Origin: Streptosporangium oxazolinicum | Lineage (GTDB): Bacteria; Actinomycetota; Actinomycetes; Streptosporangiales; Streptosporangiaceae | Direction: 5' to 3' | Length of the DNA: 64,000 bases | Assembly (NCBI RefSeq): GCF_039537505.1 | Contig: NZ_BAABAQ010000020.1 | Coordinates: 1-64,000 of the forward strand | Shown: one piece after another, positions 1 through 8,209 of the stretch | Position numbering within the stretch: position 1 is the first letter of the stretch | Layout: every line of letters starts with the position of its first letter | The notes under the pieces: generated by a model | The model's database searches: none | What the model was told of the DNA's origin: nothing | What the model saw: only the letters and a program-made list of their open reading frames with translations | Made by a program: the position numbers and the translations under genes

Positions 1-1190
1 TCTACGACCTCATCCGAGACGCCCCCGCCCACGCCGCCAACCTCACCAACCTCATCGCCCAGGAACAGGCGACCCTGGCCGCGATCGCCGCCACCCACAG
101 CGCCCGCACCACCCCCGCCCCCACGCCCTCCCCCCACACCGCCACCCCAGCACGACGCGTCCTGCGCCGCGTCGCGCAATCGGCCAGCGCCATCCTGCCC
201 GCCTGGCTCGCAACCCACCTCCTGCCCGACACCACCGCAGTCGGCACCACCACGGCGGCAGCCGGAAGCGTCAGCGCCGGCGGAGTCGGCGCCGCTGCAG
301 TCACCGGAGGCGGAGCAGCCGCCGCCAGCGGAAGCGGAGTCGCCCTCACCGGGGGAGGACTGTCCCTCGGCTCGATCGGCACCGCCAGCCTCTCCGGCAT
401 CGGCCCCACCGCAATCATCGCGAAAGTCGCCACCGCGGCAGGGACGTCCTTCGCCACCACCACGACCGCAGCTGCCGCCGCCGTCGGACTCGTGGCCGGC
501 CCCGTGGTTCCCCCAGTGGCCGAAGCCCTCGAACCGGTGACCCCGTTCACCATCCCGCTCTTCCTCTACGAGCGCCCCACCCCCACCCCGACTCTCAGCG
601 TGGAGCCGACGCCTGCGCCGATGGCCACGCACACGACGCCCCCCACCGCCCCCACCGCAACCCCTCACCACCGGCCTGCGCCCGCCCACACCGCAGCAGC
701 CAACCCGCCACAAGCGCCGGCACCGACCGAGGCCCCGGCCAAGCCCGCCCCTGAACCTGCCCCCTCGGCCGCCGCCCCGCAACCAACCCTGGCGACGTCC
801 GAAGCCCCACCCCCCGAGCCCACCCAGGCCCCCGCCGAACCGCCCGCCGTGGTCTCCGCCGAACCGACACCGGAGCCCTCCCCACCGGTAGATCCCCTCC
901 TGAGCGAACCACCCCTCCCTGAACCAACACCGGAACCGGACTCAACCAGCCCAGCACCGGAACCCACCGGCACCGGCTCTGCCGAACCCACCCCGACACC
1001 GACCCCGACGCCTGACCCCCTGGACGGCATCGCCGACATCACCACCAGCCCCGCCAGCCAGGTCACCGGCCTCATCCGCGTCACCCCCGCCTGGACCATC
1101 CCCCACGTCCCCGACCGCAGCAGGCCGTACCAGCTCGCCGACTACCTGGCCAACCCACCCGTCCCGTGGATGGGACCGGCGTTGCTGTAA
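1..1190 (+). CDS. Partial Pro/Thr-rich protein with hydrophobic segment, unknown function
   Basis: The reading frame is open from base 3 and ends at TAA 1188-1190; the N-terminus lies outside the window. The visible part starts with a short helical stretch, passes through a long Ala/Gly/Thr-rich, weakly hydrophobic region (about residues 75-165, possibly membrane-associated) and ends in a roughly 200-residue tail dominated by Pro, Thr, Glu and Ala. Such low-complexity tails are common in actinobacterial surface or regulatory proteins. It is convergent with the next gene, 4 bases away. It may be a host gene flanking the element. No family is recognised. Confidence 0.55.
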   Translation, partial: YDLIRDAPAHAANLTNLIAQEQATLAAIAATHSARTTPAPTPSPHTATPARRVLRRVAQSASAILPAWLATHLLPDTTAVGTTTAAAGSVSAGGVGAAAVTGGGAAAASGSGVALTGGGLSLGSIGTASLSGIGPTAIIAKVATAAGTSFATTTTAAAAAVGLVAGPVVPPVAEALEPVTPFTIPLFLYERPTPTPTLSVEPTPAPMATHTTPPTAPTATPHHRPAPAHTAAANPPQAPAPTEAPAKPAPEPAPSAAAPQPTLATSEAPPPEPTQAPAEPPAVVSAEPTPEPSPPVDPLLSEPPLPEPTPEPDSTSPAPEPTGTGSAEPTPTPTPTPDPLDGIADITTSPASQVTGLIRVTPAWTIPHVPDRSRPYQLADYLANPPVPWMGPALL

Positions 1191-1194
1191 CGCG

Positions 1195-1776
1195 CTACTT
1201 CTCCAGTTGCTCGATGATCGGGCCCACCACCGCGTTGAGCTTCTTCACGAGCGCGGCCACCGCGACCCGTGCGGCCTGCTCGGCCCACGGGCCCGGCTCG
1301 GCCGGCACCGGAGGCAACCCGCCCGCGTCCAGTGTGAACAGCGCCTGCGACGTGGTCAGAAGGTAGGGGGAGCGCGTCAGCTCCTCCTCACCCGGCCCGC
1401 GCAGAGTGCCGCTGTAGGACACCGCGCTCCAGCTCCGCCAGAACCCGCGCTCACCGCGCCACGCCCGCTCATCCCTGGCGAGCGCCGCTGGCCACTCCGT
1501 CGCCAAGGTGACCTCCGCGGTGAGCGACCCGTCCCACCCGGAGGCATGCACCCGGGAGCCGAGCACCCGCCCACAAGGCTGGACGTAGCCCGGGGTCATG
1601 ATCGGCTCATTCGCGATGCTCCACGCGATCCCCGCGAACCTGACCGGATCGGAGGTCCCCCACCCGTCGGCGAACATCTCCTCGTTCCGCCGCAGATAAT
1701 TGCCGTACCGGCTGATCTTGCCGTTGCTGGCGTGGTCCCCGTCGTGCTCCTCGTCGATCCTGAAAGCGATCACCAC
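1195..1776 (-). CDS. Hypothetical protein, 193 aa
   Basis: The start is GTG 1776 (a second GTG follows at once), preceded by a GAGAGGA ribosome binding site. The protein begins with an acidic/His stretch, has a Trp-rich middle (WRGERGFWRSWSAV) and ends in a hydrophobic helix with VKKLNAVVGPIIEQLEK. There is no signal peptide and no recognised domain. It lies 46 bases downstream of the 1823-2266 gene on the same strand and is probably co-transcribed with it. Whether the pair belongs to the element or to the host chromosome cannot be decided. Confidence 0.6.
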   Translation of the reverse strand: MVIAFRIDEEHDGDHASNGKISRYGNYLRRNEEMFADGWGTSDPVRFAGIAWSIANEPIMTPGYVQPCGRVLGSRVHASGWDGSLTAEVTLATEWPAALARDERAWRGERGFWRSWSAVSYSGTLRGPGEEELTRSPYLLTTSQALFTLDAGGLPPVPAEPGPWAEQAARVAVAALVKKLNAVVGPIIEQLEK

Positions 1777-1822
1777 AATGTCCTCTCGCTCGAACCATCC
1801 GTCCCGCGCGGGCGCGCGGAAC

Positions 1823-2266
1823 CTACCGCGAGGGCTTCGGCCGGCCGAGCGCCTCGATCACCTGATCGCCCGCGGCCCACGACTTGTCCATCAGGGCGAA
1901 CGTCGTGTCCATGCGCTCCAGCCCGGCCTGGACGATCTGATGCCCCTCAGCGATGCCCGCCTCCGAGACCTGGTCGAAGTCCGCCTTGGCCTGCTCCAGC
2001 TTCCGGTGCGCCGCGGCGATCTTCTCGGCATCGCCGTCCTTCTGGGCCCGCGTCAGCTGGCCGCGCATCGAGGAGATCTTCCGGTACGCCTTCCGGCTCG
2101 CCTCGGCGAGCTGGGTCACCCGGGCGCTCGCCACGACACCTTCAGCAGTGGTGACAGTGATGTGCTCGGCGATCTCCCGGTGAGCCGCGTCCGCAGCCTC
2201 CCGTAAGACGTCGAGCTCACGGTCTCCGGGACGGTACCCGCCAGGGGGTGAGGGGTCTTTCGTCAC
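1823..2266 (-). CDS. Hypothetical helical protein, 147 aa
   Basis: I chose GTG 2266 (VTKDPSPPGG) because GGGAGGA stands 6 bases upstream; a longer ORF back to 2299 lacks a ribosome binding site. After a Pro/Gly-rich N-terminus the protein is almost wholly helical and charged (residues about 15-140), with heptad-like Leu/Ala spacing that suggests a coiled coil. It contains no Cys. It sits between the integrase end and the 1195-1776 gene. Function unknown. Confidence 0.6.
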   Translation of the reverse strand: MTKDPSPPGGYRPGDRELDVLREAADAAHREIAEHITVTTAEGVVASARVTQLAEASRKAYRKISSMRGQLTRAQKDGDAEKIAAAHRKLEQAKADFDQVSEAGIAEGHQIVQAGLERMDTTFALMDKSWAAGDQVIEALGRPKPSR

Positions 2267-2339
2267 AGGATGTCCTCCCAGCCAGGCGCATTCGAACACC
2301 TGTCCCGACGTATGTATACGGGTACGGTTTTGCGTCCCC
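2267..2339. other. Gap between integrase and left gene pair; candidate attachment-site region
   Basis: These 73 bases lie just past the integrase stop and hold the promoter and ribosome binding site of the leftward 1823-2266 gene. The segment around 2307-2330 is locally AT-richer (GTATGTATACGGGTACGG) than its neighbours. Phage attachment sites often lie next to the integrase end, so this is the likeliest place for one, but no repeat partner is visible in the window. Confidence 0.25.
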
Positions 2340-3359
2340 TCAGCGTGGCAGACGCGCCGCCGCCGGGGTGGTCAAACGGTCCACCGCCTCACGCCGCTTC
2401 GCGTGCGGGCGCCGGTCGTAGCGGGCCGTCGTCGTGGGGGAGGCGTGGCCCACGAGCGCCTGCGCGGTAGCCAGGTCCACCCCCGCGTCCAGCAGCTCTC
2501 CGATGAACGTCCGCCGGAAGTCGTGCGGCGTCGGTGTCGCCTTGGCCCCCGTCTCCCGCAGCCGCCGGTTCAACATCTTGCGGATGGCCTGGCCGCTCAT
2601 GTGCCGCACCCGGCCGCCGTTCATCCAGATATGCCCGCCCCGCCTGAGCGGTGCGAACAGGCCGCCCGGCGCCCGGCCGCGCACCTCCAGCCACGCCGCC
2701 ATCCGCCGGTTGGCCTCCACCGTCAGATACACGACCCGCTCCTTGTTGCCCTTCCCGCGGATCCGTAGCGAGCGAGCGCCGCCGTCGTAGCCCGCCAGCG
2801 TCGCCCCGGCGAGCTCCTCACGCCGCGCCCCCGTGGAAAACAGCGCGCCGAGCAGCGCCCCGTCACGAAACCCCAGCAGGGTCGGGTCGTCATCACACGC
2901 GGCAAACAGCGCGCCGATCACCTCCGGCTGCACGTGAGCACCCGCAGGCTCCCGCGCCCCCTTCACGTCCCGCACGTCCGCAGCCCGCTGATACTCCTCC
3001 GCCGTCATCAACTCCAGCCGCCACGCCTCCTGCAGCACCCGCCGCAGCGCCGCCAGGTGCTGGTTGGTGTAGGTCAGCGACAGCTCCAACTCGACCAGCC
3101 GAGCCCGAATCCGCGAGGTGTGCTCGTACCGCAGCAGATGCCACGGGAAGTCCGCGCCGCTCACCGTCGCGTCGCCCAGCTTGACGCCCTGGATGAGCCG
3201 GGCGATCCGATCCAGCGCCGAACCCATCTTCCGCCGGGAATCGCCCACCTTGAGCTGATCGAGGTAGGTGCCGTACGGGTTCCGGATCGGATCCACCCGG
3301 ACGGTGAGCAGCAGCTCGTCACCGGGCCCCGACAACACCGCAGGCAAGTTCTCACTCAC
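2340..3359 (-). CDS. int: Tyrosine recombinase / phage integrase
   Basis: A 339-aa site-specific recombinase that would integrate and excise the element. The C-terminal catalytic domain (about 145-339) shows the family residues: Arg179 in STGARREEL, Lys206 in KGNKER, the HDFR box (His279, Arg282), His305 in LVGHAS and the nucleophile Tyr314 in TARYDRR. Residues 1-140 form the helical core-binding part with YTNQHLAALRRVL. GTG 3359 overlaps the upstream stop (GTGA), so a much longer upstream extension of the frame is not used. It is the last gene of the leftward operon. No excisionase is recognised nearby. Confidence 0.93.
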   Translation of the reverse strand: MSENLPAVLSGPGDELLLTVRVDPIRNPYGTYLDQLKVGDSRRKMGSALDRIARLIQGVKLGDATVSGADFPWHLLRYEHTSRIRARLVELELSLTYTNQHLAALRRVLQEAWRLELMTAEEYQRAADVRDVKGAREPAGAHVQPEVIGALFAACDDDPTLLGFRDGALLGALFSTGARREELAGATLAGYDGGARSLRIRGKGNKERVVYLTVEANRRMAAWLEVRGRAPGGLFAPLRRGGHIWMNGGRVRHMSGQAIRKMLNRRLRETGAKATPTPHDFRRTFIGELLDAGVDLATAQALVGHASPTTTARYDRRPHAKRREAVDRLTTPAAARLPR

Positions 3360-4027
3360 AGCCTGGCCGCCGCCACGCTGATCACGCTGAACCCCTCCAC
3401 CGCAGGCTGGAAGCACAGGAACCCGACGGCCGCCGCGACGGCTGCCGCCCGGTCCCGCCTGCCTGGAGTCGGTCGCAGTGCCCCGCCGAGCAGGTACAGG
3501 TGAAGGCCCGCAGGCCCCTGCACCGCAGCGTCGTCGTCGAGCGGCCCCGCCAGGACCAACCCCACCCGGTCGCTGTACTCGTTCACCGCGCGCACGAAGA
3601 CGTCCGGCAGCGGCTCCGGCGTGCCGAAGCGCACCATGACCTCCATCAACGGCGTCGGCCGCGACGCCCAAGGCTCCGTCTCCTGCGCCTCCCCGATCAG
3701 CTCCCAGAAGCACTCCGAGCACCCCGAGCGCGCATCCCGCTCGTGCGGGCACGCCCAGAACCCCGCCGGACCGCCGGGCGCCCGCCGCGCCGCGATCTCC
3801 AGGAGCTCCTCCGCCGTCATGTCCCTGAGGTCACGCGGGAGGACGTCGCGCGGCAGGCTGTTCTGCCAGCCCATCAGATCGCGCGCGGTCACCTCCTCGG
3901 CGTCCCGACCGAACACGGCCCGGCACACCACGTCGAGGTCGCTCGCCCGCCGCCGCGGCCGTCGTGCCCTCCTGCGCGCGGCCTCCTCATCCAGGTCCCT
4001 CGGGTGCCACTTCCAGCCGCTGTTCAT
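3356..4027 (-). CDS. Hypothetical protein with Cys/His motif, 223 aa
   Basis: ATG 4027 overlaps the preceding stop (ATGA), and the gene's own stop overlaps the integrase start (GTGA). The N-terminus is very basic (RRRARRPRRRAS, residues about 17-28). The middle carries ACPHERDARSGCSECF, a C-x2-H / C-x2-C pattern that could bind zinc. The C-terminal third is hydrophobic and Ala-rich and could be a membrane hairpin (AAAVAAAVGFLCFQPAV). No family is recognised. Tight coupling to int suggests co-expression, not necessarily a role in recombination. Confidence 0.7.
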   Translation of the reverse strand: MNSGWKWHPRDLDEEAARRRARRPRRRASDLDVVCRAVFGRDAEEVTARDLMGWQNSLPRDVLPRDLRDMTAEELLEIAARRAPGGPAGFWACPHERDARSGCSECFWELIGEAQETEPWASRPTPLMEVMVRFGTPEPLPDVFVRAVNEYSDRVGLVLAGPLDDDAAVQGPAGLHLYLLGGALRPTPGRRDRAAAVAAAVGFLCFQPAVEGFSVISVAAARL

Positions 4028-4662
4028 CAGACGCTCTCCCCGTGGTAGGTGACGAGCGGTCCGTCGTCGATCTGCCGACGCCGCTCCAGTTCCTTGGCCC
4101 ACCCCTCGTCGGAGTTGCGGACTCTCACGGCTTCGGCGAGCGCCGCATCGAGCGCGTCCTGGGCGGCCTGCTCCCGGAGCCGGGTGTACTTCCCCTCCAA
4201 CTCGGCGAGGCGGGCCAGGCCCTCGGCGTCGGCGACGAACGGAGCGACCTGCGGAGACAGGACGCTGTAGTCCAGCGGAGACTCATACCAGCCGAGCAGC
4301 TTGTACGTCTTCCCCTTCGCCCGGCGCCCGACCTCCAGGCGGGCGTTCCTCAGATCCCGCAGGCTCTGCCACGCGGCCTGCTGCTCGCCGGTCAGGGCGT
4401 CGTACCAGCGGTCACGCTCAAGCGGCTTCGCCGGGATCGGCGAGGGCAGCAGGACCTTGAGCCGCTGGATCTCCGCGGTCAGGGGAGCCCGCACGGCCGT
4501 GGACAGCGCCACGTACAGCGCGTCCATCTCGGCCAGCTCCTCCGCGGTGAGGTAGTGCTCGTGCCCGGCCGGGACGCGCTCCAGCGGCAGGCAGAAGCTC
4601 CGCACCGAATGCTCAGCGGCGGCGGCCCACTCCTTGCGGGTGGACCAGGCGTGACGGCTCAC
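4027..4662 (-). CDS. Hypothetical helical protein, 211 aa
   Basis: The start is GTG 4662 inside GTGA with the upstream stop; MGGG upstream of it would be an unneeded extension. The protein is mostly helical and charged, with Ala/Glu/Leu-rich segments at about 45-75 and 140-195, and a short basic motif KGKTYKLLGWYESPLDYSVL in the middle. No catalytic motif or membrane segment is seen. It is part of the int operon, with 4-base overlaps on both sides. Function unknown. Confidence 0.7.
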   Translation of the reverse strand: MSRHAWSTRKEWAAAAEHSVRSFCLPLERVPAGHEHYLTAEELAEMDALYVALSTAVRAPLTAEIQRLKVLLPSPIPAKPLERDRWYDALTGEQQAAWQSLRDLRNARLEVGRRAKGKTYKLLGWYESPLDYSVLSPQVAPFVADAEGLARLAELEGKYTRLREQAAQDALDAALAEAVRVRNSDEGWAKELERRRQIDDGPLVTYHGESV

Positions 4663-4898
4663 CGCTCCACCCCCCATTGCGGAAGGGCGCCGGGCGGGCG
4701 GGGCGGCAGCGTGTACCCCTTCGGTAGGCGCCGACGCATCTCGGCGACCAGCTCCCGCAGCGCCGCGTTGATCATCGCGACCTGCTCATCACTGCGGTCG
4801 TCGGTCAGGTCGTCCAGCGCCCAGCCCGATTCGATCGTCCCGATGATGACGTCGGCCGCCGCGGCGCGGGCCCGCCGCTTCGCATCCCGCCGGTTCAC
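4659..4898 (-). CDS. Small hypothetical protein, 79 aa
   Basis: GTG 4898 overlaps the preceding stop as GTGA. It has a basic N-terminus (NRRDAKRRARAAAADV), then an acidic helix (DDLTDDRSDEQVAMINAALRELVAEMRRR) and a Pro-rich C-terminus. It looks like a small helical binding protein. A longer upstream frame overlaps the neighbouring gene and is rejected. It is part of the leftward operon; function unknown. Confidence 0.65.
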   Translation of the reverse strand: MNRRDAKRRARAAAADVIIGTIESGWALDDLTDDRSDEQVAMINAALRELVAEMRRRLPKGYTLPPRPPGALPQWGVER

Positions 4899-5158
4899 GG
4901 CCGACCCACGAGCGGGATGTACGGGCACCCTGGGAAGCAGTTCTCCGGCAAGTGGCCCTCGAACGGCTGTCCGGCCAGCGCGGCCCTGGCGTCGTAGTGG
5001 CCGCCAGCGAAGATGGCGTCCAGCTCGGGGCCGACCCAGAAGTGCCCGCCGCCGTGCCCCTCCTCGGCGGCCCACCCGGACGGGATGGTTTTGCTGCACG
5101 GCAAGCCGTTGGGGCTCGGCACGGGGCAGGGCATGGTGCCGTCGCTGATGAGGCTCAT
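4895..5158 (-). CDS. Small Cys/His protein, 87 aa, possible zinc binder
   Basis: ATG 5158 overlaps the upstream stop (ATGA). Residues 8-45 hold PCPVPSPNGLPC followed by EGHGGGHFW, a C-C-H-H arrangement common in small actinophage zinc proteins. A second pair, ENCFPGCPY, lies near the C-terminus. No enzymatic domain is visible. Nearly every second gene in this operon has a similar Cys pair. Confidence 0.7.
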   Translation of the reverse strand: MSLISDGTMPCPVPSPNGLPCSKTIPSGWAAEEGHGGGHFWVGPELDAIFAGGHYDARAALAGQPFEGHLPENCFPGCPYIPLVGRP

Positions 5159-5850
5159 GATGGGGATCCTGCCTCGGCGCCGGGCCTTGTGTCCGTGCCG
5201 AACTGGGCGCTGGTGATGCCGAGCTTCTCCAGCACGCCGGGCAAGTCCTCAACCTTCACCAGGACGTCCCGAAAGCGCGGCTCCTGGGGCGGGCCGACGA
5301 TGCCACACCGCTCCAGCAGATCCAGCAGTCTCTCGGCTCTCGCCCACCCGACCCGCGCCTTCCGCTGGATCAGCGATATCGATCCCTTCTGCGCTTCGAC
5401 CACCGCCCTGGCCGCCGAGATCAGCAGGTGCCGGTCATCGCCGATCTCGGCCAGCAGGTCGTAGGGGATCTCCGCGGCGCGCTTCTCGACCAGGGCCAGC
5501 CACTCCTCAGGCAGGTCCTTGGCCGCGCGGGGCGAGTTGATCGAGGGGAAGTAACCGGCAGCGAGCCGCCTCAGGGGCGGCGGAAGGTAGCGGGCAAGCC
5601 ACCGCAGCTGAGCGCTCTGCCGTTCGAGAACGGCGAACTGTCGGCGCAGCTCGACGAGGAGGTCTTCGTGGCGCTGCCGCTCGTAGGTGAGCGTGCTCTC
5701 CACCTCAGCGACCCGGTCGGCGGCTTCCCGCTCGGCCTGGGCGATGCGCGGAGCGGCGATCTCCTGCGCGCGGTCCTCGATGTGGGCGTTGAGGTCGGCG
5801 GTGACCATGCGGAGCGAATCCACGAGGTCGTGCGCGAGGGTGTCGGTCAT
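5155..5850 (-). CDS. FtsK gamma-domain (winged-helix) protein, no motor
   Basis: A 231-aa protein with a helical, coiled-coil-like N-terminal half (about 18-85) and a C-terminal winged helix at about 139-188 that matches the FtsK/SpoIIIE gamma domain: DDRHLLISAARAVVEAQ, GSISLIQRKARVGWARAERLLDLLE, GIVGPP. In FtsK this domain reads polar DNA motifs and activates XerD. Here there is no ATPase, and the operon ends in a tyrosine recombinase, so a role as a DNA-reading partner in recombination or segregation is an inference. ATG 5850 overlaps the preceding stop. Confidence 0.8.
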   Translation of the reverse strand: MTDTLAHDLVDSLRMVTADLNAHIEDRAQEIAAPRIAQAEREAADRVAEVESTLTYERQRHEDLLVELRRQFAVLERQSAQLRWLARYLPPPLRRLAAGYFPSINSPRAAKDLPEEWLALVEKRAAEIPYDLLAEIGDDRHLLISAARAVVEAQKGSISLIQRKARVGWARAERLLDLLERCGIVGPPQEPRFRDVLVKVEDLPGVLEKLGITSAQFGTDTRPGAEAGSPS

Positions 5851-6233
5851 CGATCGGTCACCTCGCCCGGACGGTCCACGGCGTGCCTGCCGCTGATCGT
5901 GAACCTCACCTGAAGAAAGGCGTCCGCAGGCGAACGCCCGAGGAGCGTCCGGTGAACCTCAGGGCCGATGACGACCTCGGGCGCCTTCGCGTGCAGCCAG
6001 CCGAGCGCCTCGACGGCGGAGATCGCGTCCTCGGCGACCTCGTACAGGGCGCGGCGCGCGGTCGTCGGTCCCGCCTCGACGTCCTCGGCGCTGGGCAAGG
6101 CGTAGCCGACGACCTCGGCCGAGCCGCCGAGCGTGGCCGTCCAGGTGACACCCCTCAGGATGCCCTCCAGCGCGCCGAGGAGATCACGCACCTCGGACGG
6201 CATTCCCCAGGTGATGGTGTCGAACTGGGTCAT
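5847..6233 (-). CDS. Hypothetical protein, 128 aa
   Basis: ATG 6233 overlaps the upstream stop as ATGA, and its own stop overlaps the FtsK-gamma gene. It is a mixed alpha/beta protein with MPSEVRDLLGALEGILRGVTW near the start and EVVIGPEVHRTLLGRSPADAFLQVRFTISGR near the end. No Cys, no membrane segment and no known family. Member of the int operon. Confidence 0.65.
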   Translation of the reverse strand: MTQFDTITWGMPSEVRDLLGALEGILRGVTWTATLGGSAEVVGYALPSAEDVEAGPTTARRALYEVAEDAISAVEALGWLHAKAPEVVIGPEVHRTLLGRSPADAFLQVRFTISGRHAVDRPGEVTDR

Positions 6234-6796
6234 CGGGTGAATCCGTCCTTCCCGGGGTTCACGGGGGTGGCCGCCGAGAGCTGCGCGACGTGGACGAGCT
6301 CGCGGTTCTCAGGCACCTGCTGCCAGGGCCCACCGAGGTTGGAAAGGATGGGCATCATGCGCGCGTTGGGCCGGTGCAGCCACACGTGCTCGTCGTCCTC
6401 GTACTCGTGGACGATCCACACGCCGTCGCGCCCCTGCCAGGTCACGGTTTCACCATCGGCCGGGTAGAACGGGGCGACGGGCAGGGCCAGCCTGACGCGG
6501 ATGCTCTCGAACCACGCCACGGGGTCGGCCGGCGGCGACACCATCCCGCCGAGCACCCGCTGGTGCGCCTGCTCCACGGTGTAGTCCATGGCGTCCAGGT
6601 GGGCGCGGTCCTCCAGGACGATGGCCACGGCCAGCTGCTCGCCCGTTGACCACGCGCCGGACGGGTGTCCCTCGTTGTGCTGCCGCGCCCAGAGGCACCG
6701 CCGCAAGACGTCATCGGGAGTCAAGGGATCGGTCCTTCCTTCTCGGCGGTGCAGGTCGTTGAGGGCTTGCGCCCATTGGGGCTGGTCGGTAGTCAC
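6230..6796 (-). CDS. Hypothetical protein, 188 aa
   Basis: GTG 6796 (VTTDQPQWAQAL) overlaps the preceding stop (GTGA); the frame continues upstream, but that part is a shadow of the neighbour. The N-terminal half is helical (LTPDDVLRRCLWARQHNEGHPSGAWSTGEQLAVAIVL). The C-terminal half is beta-rich with GETVTWQGRDGVWIVHEYEDDEHVWLHRP, which resembles a small SH3-like barrel. Function unknown. Confidence 0.65.
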   Translation of the reverse strand: MTTDQPQWAQALNDLHRREGRTDPLTPDDVLRRCLWARQHNEGHPSGAWSTGEQLAVAIVLEDRAHLDAMDYTVEQAHQRVLGGMVSPPADPVAWFESIRVRLALPVAPFYPADGETVTWQGRDGVWIVHEYEDDEHVWLHRPNARMMPILSNLGGPWQQVPENRELVHVAQLSAATPVNPGKDGFTR

Positions 6797-7359
6797 TCGT
6801 CTTCGTCCTCTCCGTCCTCCAGCTCGTACAGGCCCTGGCCGAGGTCCCTCAGGTGCCCGGCCTCGGCGAGCGTGCGAAGGTCGGCTTTCACCCGCTGGGG
6901 GGTCGGCCACCAGTCGAGCCTGGCGTAGAACTCCGCCGCGTGCTTCGCGTCCCAGGTGCCGCCCTCCTCACGGATGGCGGCCAGGAGCTGCCCTCGCTTG
7001 CCGAGCACCGGGGCGACCTCGCGGACGACGACGGTTCCGGCGTAGTCGCTGTAGCCGGAGGGGCTGGTTTCCTTCTGGATGTCGCCGCTGACGATTTCGA
7101 TGATCGCGCGTTCGCCGAAGAAGTCACGGCCCTGGGTGAGCGCGTCGTAGACGACGTCGGAGGCGTCCGTACCGCGAACTTCGACGCGAAGCGTGATAGG
7201 CGGGACCGATGTCTGCAGGCGGCGTTGCGCCTCCGCCCTGATCTCCTTCATCGGGGTCCCCGCCTTGTAGGCCGCGATGACCTCGGCGTCGCTCATCTGT
7301 CTCTGCGAGGCGGGAGCTTCTGGCTCCTGCGCCCGAACGAGGCGGGGCTTGTCGTTCAT
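6793..7359 (-). CDS. Hypothetical protein with C-terminal winged-helix-like region, 188 aa
   Basis: ATG 7359 overlaps the stop of the 40-aa gene upstream. Residues 20-50 form a short HTH-like unit (MSDAEVIAAYKAGTPMKEIRAEAQRRL), the centre is beta-rich, and 120-180 looks like a winged helix (KRGQLLAAIREEGGTWDAKHAAEFYAR...TPQRVKADLRTLAEAGHLRDLG). It ends in an acidic tail. A DNA-binding role is plausible but inferred. Confidence 0.65.
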   Translation of the reverse strand: MNDKPRLVRAQEPEAPASQRQMSDAEVIAAYKAGTPMKEIRAEAQRRLQTSVPPITLRVEVRGTDASDVVYDALTQGRDFFGERAIIEIVSGDIQKETSPSGYSDYAGTVVVREVAPVLGKRGQLLAAIREEGGTWDAKHAAEFYARLDWWPTPQRVKADLRTLAEAGHLRDLGQGLYELEDGEDEDE

Positions 7360-7478
7360 TGGGAATCACTCCGGGGAAGGACGAAGACCTCCAACCGGCC
7401 CAGGGGGCAGGTGGAGGAGTGCGGGGGATCCATCGGGAACAGCCGGTACTGCTCGGGGCAGCGGCATTCCTCGCTCAT
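7356..7478 (-). CDS. Small Cys-containing protein, 40 aa
   Basis: A short gene of 40 codons plus stop, from ATG 7478 to TGA 7356. Both ends overlap neighbours in the ATGA manner used throughout this operon, which is the best evidence that it is real. The sequence starts MSEECRCPEQYRLFP and has a third Cys at position 24 (HSSTCPLGR), so metal binding is possible. It is too short to assign. Confidence 0.65.
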   Translation of the reverse strand: MSEECRCPEQYRLFPMDPPHSSTCPLGRLEVFVLPRSDSQ

Positions 7479-7849
7479 GCAGTGGCCTCTTTCTTTTGCC
7501 CCTGGGCGTCGAGGTGCTCCTTCGTCTCTGTTCCGGTTTGCGTGGTCACGAGGGCCGGGCAGGTGTGGCCGGTGAGATCCTCCTCGTTCCTCGTGGTCAC
7601 CTGTCCGGCGTGGCGCGAGTGGTTGTTCACCCGAACCCTAGGAACGCACCCGCACGGGTACCGGGTGATGTAGACGCCATACCTCCCTGACTGGACGAGT
7701 TCCTCGGCGCGGTCCGCGACGAGCCGCCGGTGCGCGGGGTCGTGGATCGCGGCGGACGTGATGCCCATGTCGGTTCCGGCGACGATCGAACGTCGCGGAA
7801 CACCCAGAGCCGCGATGGTGTCCTTGATGTGCTTGGTCGCGGGGTTCAC
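7475..7849 (-). CDS. Hypothetical protein, 124 aa
   Basis: The start is GTG 7849, two bases after the upstream stop. The first half is helical with DTIAALGVPRRSIVAGTDMGITSAAIHDPAHRRLVADRAEELV. The second half has YPCGCVPRVRVNNHSRHAGQ and GHTCPALV, a C-x-C / H / H-x-C pattern that could bind a metal. No known domain. Coupled to the ATGA-linked genes on either side. Confidence 0.65.
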   Translation of the reverse strand: MNPATKHIKDTIAALGVPRRSIVAGTDMGITSAAIHDPAHRRLVADRAEELVQSGRYGVYITRYPCGCVPRVRVNNHSRHAGQVTTRNEEDLTGHTCPALVTTQTGTETKEHLDAQGQKKEATA

Positions 7850-7851
7850 TG

Positions 7852-8184
7852 TCAGTCCTCCGCTTTCTTGTCGGTGGCGAGGGCTGCGGCCTCGCGCAGC
7901 CTGACGGAGAGGATGACGGTGGGGCCGGGGCCGTCGGGCTCCAGGGCATCGAGCACGTCAGCCATGACGACCGCCTCCTGCGGCGACAGGCGAGCGCTCT
8001 CGGCGCTCGTGAGGAGCCCCACCGCGACGGCGGGTTTGCCGATCTTCGCTGGCTCGTCCACGCGACTCACGCTGATGAGGACGACGGGGCGCCCGATCGC
8101 CACGCTCTCGCTCCGATGGATGCGGAAGTAGTCATCGTGCTCGTGGCCACTGACACACCATGGCGGGCAAGGACTATCACTCAT
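7852..8184 (-). CDS. DUF6907-like small protein, 110 aa
   Basis: It starts MSDSPCPPWCVSGHEHDDYFRIHRSE, a C-x3-C-x3-H-type head followed by a beta-rich body (PVVLISVSRVDEP...VILSVRLREA), which matches the layout of the actinobacterial DUF6907 family (function unknown). ATG 8184 lies inside the end of the upstream gene, and the junction carries a 33-bp sequence that is repeated in front of that gene. Domain naming is from memory of the family pattern. Confidence 0.7.
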   Translation of the reverse strand: MSDSPCPPWCVSGHEHDDYFRIHRSESVAIGRPVVLISVSRVDEPAKIGKPAVAVGLLTSAESARLSPQEAVVMADVLDALEPDGPGPTVILSVRLREAAALATDKKAED

Positions 8185-8209
8185 CGTGGTCGCGGCCTTC
8201 CTGTGAGGG
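8177..8209. repeat. 33-bp direct repeat, copy 1
   Basis: Identical to 8718-8750. Read leftward, it encodes the last residues of the 8177-8725 gene and supplies the ribosome binding site and ATG of the 7852-8184 gene. Confidence 0.9.
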
